A stretch of 64,000 nucleotides of DNA from Tipula vernalis (taxonomy: Eukaryota; Arthropoda; Insecta; Diptera; Tipulidae). Every line of letters starts with the position of its first letter. The stretch's first letter is position 1. Where the stretch lies: the NCBI GenBank assembly GCA_958295665.1, contig OY282560.1:309981236-310045235 (forward strand), written 5' to 3'. The notes below the pieces were generated by a model. That model saw only the letters and a program-made list of their open reading frames with translations. It did not search any database and had not been told where the DNA came from. The position numbers and the translations under genes are program-made. Positions 61,949-64,000 of this stretch are shown in pieces.

Positions 61949-63547
61949 ATGAGCAGAACAAATAAGGAAACTAATACCCCAGGTGGTACACCTGTTGCTC
62001 AGGTAAATCCACCCTCTTCGGAGGTCGGTCTCATGGATTCTGGGGGAGACCAGCCATTGCTATACTACAATTATTTTAACCAATCCCAAGACATGTTGGT
62101 GAATAAACAAGCTCATTTGAGTGAAATAGAAAAGGATAATTCACATCCCTTCCAGAGGAGTAACAAAGTCGCGTATTCTCCGAAAAGAGGCGGTAGTCCC
62201 TCCATTGAGGCCAGCAGCCACAACACTCGTTTTACAAACGAAGAAAAGCTTCACAATGAATTGTGTAAAGCTAATAATGCATTAGTTGAAGCCAACAATA
62301 TAAATAAGCAACTGAATGTTACAATTGCATGGATGCAGGAGCGTATGAAGACGCTTGAAAACGAAGTTAAAGCTCTTAAGCCTAAGGAGGACATCGGTTC
62401 TACTCCTAACCAGAATACAACTCCACAAGAGTATCATACGGATGAAGAAGAACTAGCTCGAGAAACTGAGTGGATTAGAGTTAAAGGTGGGAGAAAAAAA
62501 AGGAGACGGAATAATACGCCCTCCCCACCTCAATTAAAGGATAATGTTCCAAATATTATCCAGAAACAACCAAAAAAAATACCTCCACCACCACCAATAG
62601 TAATAGATGAAGTCAAAGACTACGATGTACTCTATGAAAAAATAAAAATCATAACTGCTACTGATAAGTTTAATGCAAAGGTGATGAATGGAAACACCAT
62701 CAAAATAAACTTAGAAGATGCTGAAACATACAGAAAATTGACAAAAATGTTAAATGAAGAAAAACGTGCTTGGCACACGTTTGAAGATAAACAAACCAGA
62801 CCAATTAGGGTCATGGCTAAAAACTTACACTCTACGTGTAAACCAGATAAAATAATTGATGACCTGAAAGCAAAAGGATTTAAGGCAACTGAAGCATCGA
62901 TTAAGCTAAAACGGAGAGGCAAAGTACCTCTCAACATGTTTATGTTGACCTTCGATACTGATGAAGATATCGAAAAAATTTATCAAATTAAGTACATCTT
63001 GGGGTGCAAAGTGGTTATCCAGCCTCTAAGAAGGTCTAAGCTTATACCACAATGTAAACAATGTCAAGCCTATGGACATACACAAAAATATTGCAACAGG
63101 GAACCTAGGTGTGTCAAATGTTTAGGTAAACATCATACCAAAGATTGTGTAAAAGCCCAAAATGTTCAACCTAAATGCGTTCACTGTGGAGAAAACCATC
63201 CGGCTAACTACAGAGGATGCAGCGTTGCTATTGAACTGCAAAATATCAAAAATAAGAACGTGATTGCTAAAAATCCAAGTTCATTCAGGAAACAAGCAGT
63301 TAAGGTGAACCGACCCGAAGTAAATCGTAGAGTGTCGGGAACTACTCAAGGACAATTTGGTAAAATGACTTATGCTCAAGTAATGATGAGCAACGGAAAT
63401 CCAGGAAAAACTGCTCAAAATGACGATATAAGTCAAACACTTAAATTAATTTTAAGCAGACTAAATACATTTGATGAGCGATTACAGAAACTAGAGTACA
63501 GCACTAAGGGAGCCATCCCTAAACAGAAAAATGGCCCAAGATCTTAG
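61949..63547 (+). CDS. Jockey-like ORF1 protein (Gag-like, CCHC zinc knuckles), 532 aa
   Basis: From ATG 61949 (MSRTNKETNTPGG) to TAG 63545-63547. Residues about 85-150 form a coiled-coil-prone stretch (EEKLHNELCKANNALVEANN), followed by a basic run GGRKKRRR near 179, a Pro-rich linker (KKIPPPPP), and three Cys/His knuckles at about 369-430 (CKQCQAYGHTQKYC, CVKCLGKHHTKDC, CVHCGENHPANYRGC). Known for Jockey-clade elements: ORF1 binds the element's RNA and brings it to the nucleus. The frame is undamaged. It overlaps ORF2 by 17 bases in another frame. Confidence 0.93.
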   Translation: MSRTNKETNTPGGTPVAQVNPPSSEVGLMDSGGDQPLLYYNYFNQSQDMLVNKQAHLSEIEKDNSHPFQRSNKVAYSPKRGGSPSIEASSHNTRFTNEEKLHNELCKANNALVEANNINKQLNVTIAWMQERMKTLENEVKALKPKEDIGSTPNQNTTPQEYHTDEEELARETEWIRVKGGRKKRRRNNTPSPPQLKDNVPNIIQKQPKKIPPPPPIVIDEVKDYDVLYEKIKIITATDKFNAKVMNGNTIKINLEDAETYRKLTKMLNEEKRAWHTFEDKQTRPIRVMAKNLHSTCKPDKIIDDLKAKGFKATEASIKLKRRGKVPLNMFMLTFDTDEDIEKIYQIKYILGCKVVIQPLRRSKLIPQCKQCQAYGHTQKYCNREPRCVKCLGKHHTKDCVKAQNVQPKCVHCGENHPANYRGCSVAIELQNIKNKNVIAKNPSSFRKQAVKVNRPEVNRRVSGTTQGQFGKMTYAQVMMSNGNPGKTAQNDDISQTLKLILSRLNTFDERLQKLEYSTKGAIPKQKNGPRS

Positions 63548-64000
63548 AATCTTATGTTGGAATGCCAATGGACTGATGCAACATCAACAAGAACTGCAAG
63601 TGGTCCTGGACACAGAAAAAATCGATGTATGTCTCATCACGGAAACACACTTCACTAGACAATCAAACATTAAATTTAAAAATTATCAAATATATCACAC
63701 TATTCACCCTGGAAACACTGCTAAAGGAGGTAGTGCTGTTATAATTAGAAATAGTATTCATCACTATGAGGAGTTAAAATATGAAACGGAAGAAATACAA
63801 GCAACTGCTGTTATTGTCAAATCCAAAAGTAGTTATATTTGTATTGCTAGTATTTACTGCCCACCGAAGCACTCAATGAAAGAAAAAGATTATCTCGAGT
63901 TCCTCAGTAAATTAGGAAAACGATTTGTACTTGGAGGAGACTTTAATGCAAAAAATGTCCACTGGGGATCCAGATTAACAACAACTAAGGGTAAAGAACT
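63531..64000 (+). CDS. Jockey-like ORF2, N-terminal AP endonuclease (partial, cut by window edge)
   Basis: The ATG at 63531 (MAQDLRILCWNANGLMQHQQ) lies inside the end of ORF1, in the +1 frame relative to it. About 157 codons are visible and open. Endonuclease motifs: LCWNANGL (motif with the Asn), VCLITETHF (catalytic Glu), SIYCPP, and GGDFNAKNVHWGS (Asp/Asn). RT is expected beyond 64000. Related to the truncated copy at 41.6-42.4 kb. Confidence 0.92.
   Translation, partial: MAQDLRILCWNANGLMQHQQELQVVLDTEKIDVCLITETHFTRQSNIKFKNYQIYHTIHPGNTAKGGSAVIIRNSIHHYEELKYETEEIQATAVIVKSKSSYICIASIYCPPKHSMKEKDYLEFLSKLGKRFVLGGDFNAKNVHWGSRLTTTKGKE

Larger units (their letters stand above)
61750..64000 (+). mobile_element. 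Jockey-like non-LTR retrotransposon, 5' part, runs off the window
   Basis: A GC-richer leader of about 200 bases (from near 61750, GTGTTGGGTGCGTCTC) precedes ORF1 at 61949; ORF2 begins at 63531 and is open to the window edge. The presence of the 5' leader and two undamaged frames points to a full-length, recent copy. The exact 5' end and target duplication were not determined. Confidence 0.88.

Overview
The window reads as insect nuclear DNA, most likely from a lower dipteran. It is very AT-rich, the genes are split by GT..AG introns, three of the four complete genes have clear dipteran or insect relatives, and the rest is packed with insect-type transposons. A sciarid or cecidomyiid midge/gnat is my guess; that is inference and no species marker was found.

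Host genes. (1) 46-1197, minus: a three-exon NAP1-family histone chaperone. (2) 1598-38225, plus: a seven-exon SLC26/SulP anion transporter. It is head-to-head with NAP1 and is stretched by one intron of about 32.5 kb (1881-34354); it carries a 27-nt in-phase micro-exon at 1854-1880. (3) 39722-40665, minus: a three-exon secreted trypsin-like serine protease. (4) 44810-46520, minus: a three-exon F-box/leucine-rich-repeat type protein. (5) 59520-59567, plus: a lone first coding exon that mirrors the first exon of the F-box gene, so probably the start of a diverging paralogue whose other exons lie beyond the window.

Layout. 0-2 kb holds the NAP1/SLC26 bidirectional promoter. 2-34 kb is the giant SLC26 intron: a Penelope-like remnant (7.1-8.6 kb), small MITEs, a mariner fossil (8.9-9.4 kb), two decayed non-LTR elements with endonuclease and RT (11.8-14.3 and 29.1-31.4 kb), a 3' fragment of an I-like element with RNase H (22.1-22.9 kb), an apparently intact Tc1/mariner-superfamily DD37D transposon (23.8-25.1 kb), a decayed Helitron (31.6-33.2 kb), and a series of long hairpin elements, five of them nearly back-to-back at 25.8-27.3 kb. 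34-38 kb holds the SLC26 body with a BEL/Pao fossil in one intron. 39-47 kb holds the protease and F-box genes with a Jockey fragment, 15-bp minisatellites and a 78-bp perfect palindrome between them. 47-49 kb is a MITE cluster including two inverted copies of one family. 50-57 kb is a complete BEL/Pao LTR retrotransposon with one open 1700-codon frame, near-identical LTRs and a 5-bp target duplication. 57-61.5 kb holds nested MITEs and the orphan F-box exon. From 61.75 kb to the end is the 5' part of a Jockey-like retrotransposon with intact ORF1 and the start of ORF2.

The host genes show no shared pathway. The dominant signal is layered transposon activity, old (fossils with many stops) and recent (BEL, DD37D element, Jockey with open frames). 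I found no rRNA, tRNA gene, CRISPR array or bacterial operon.
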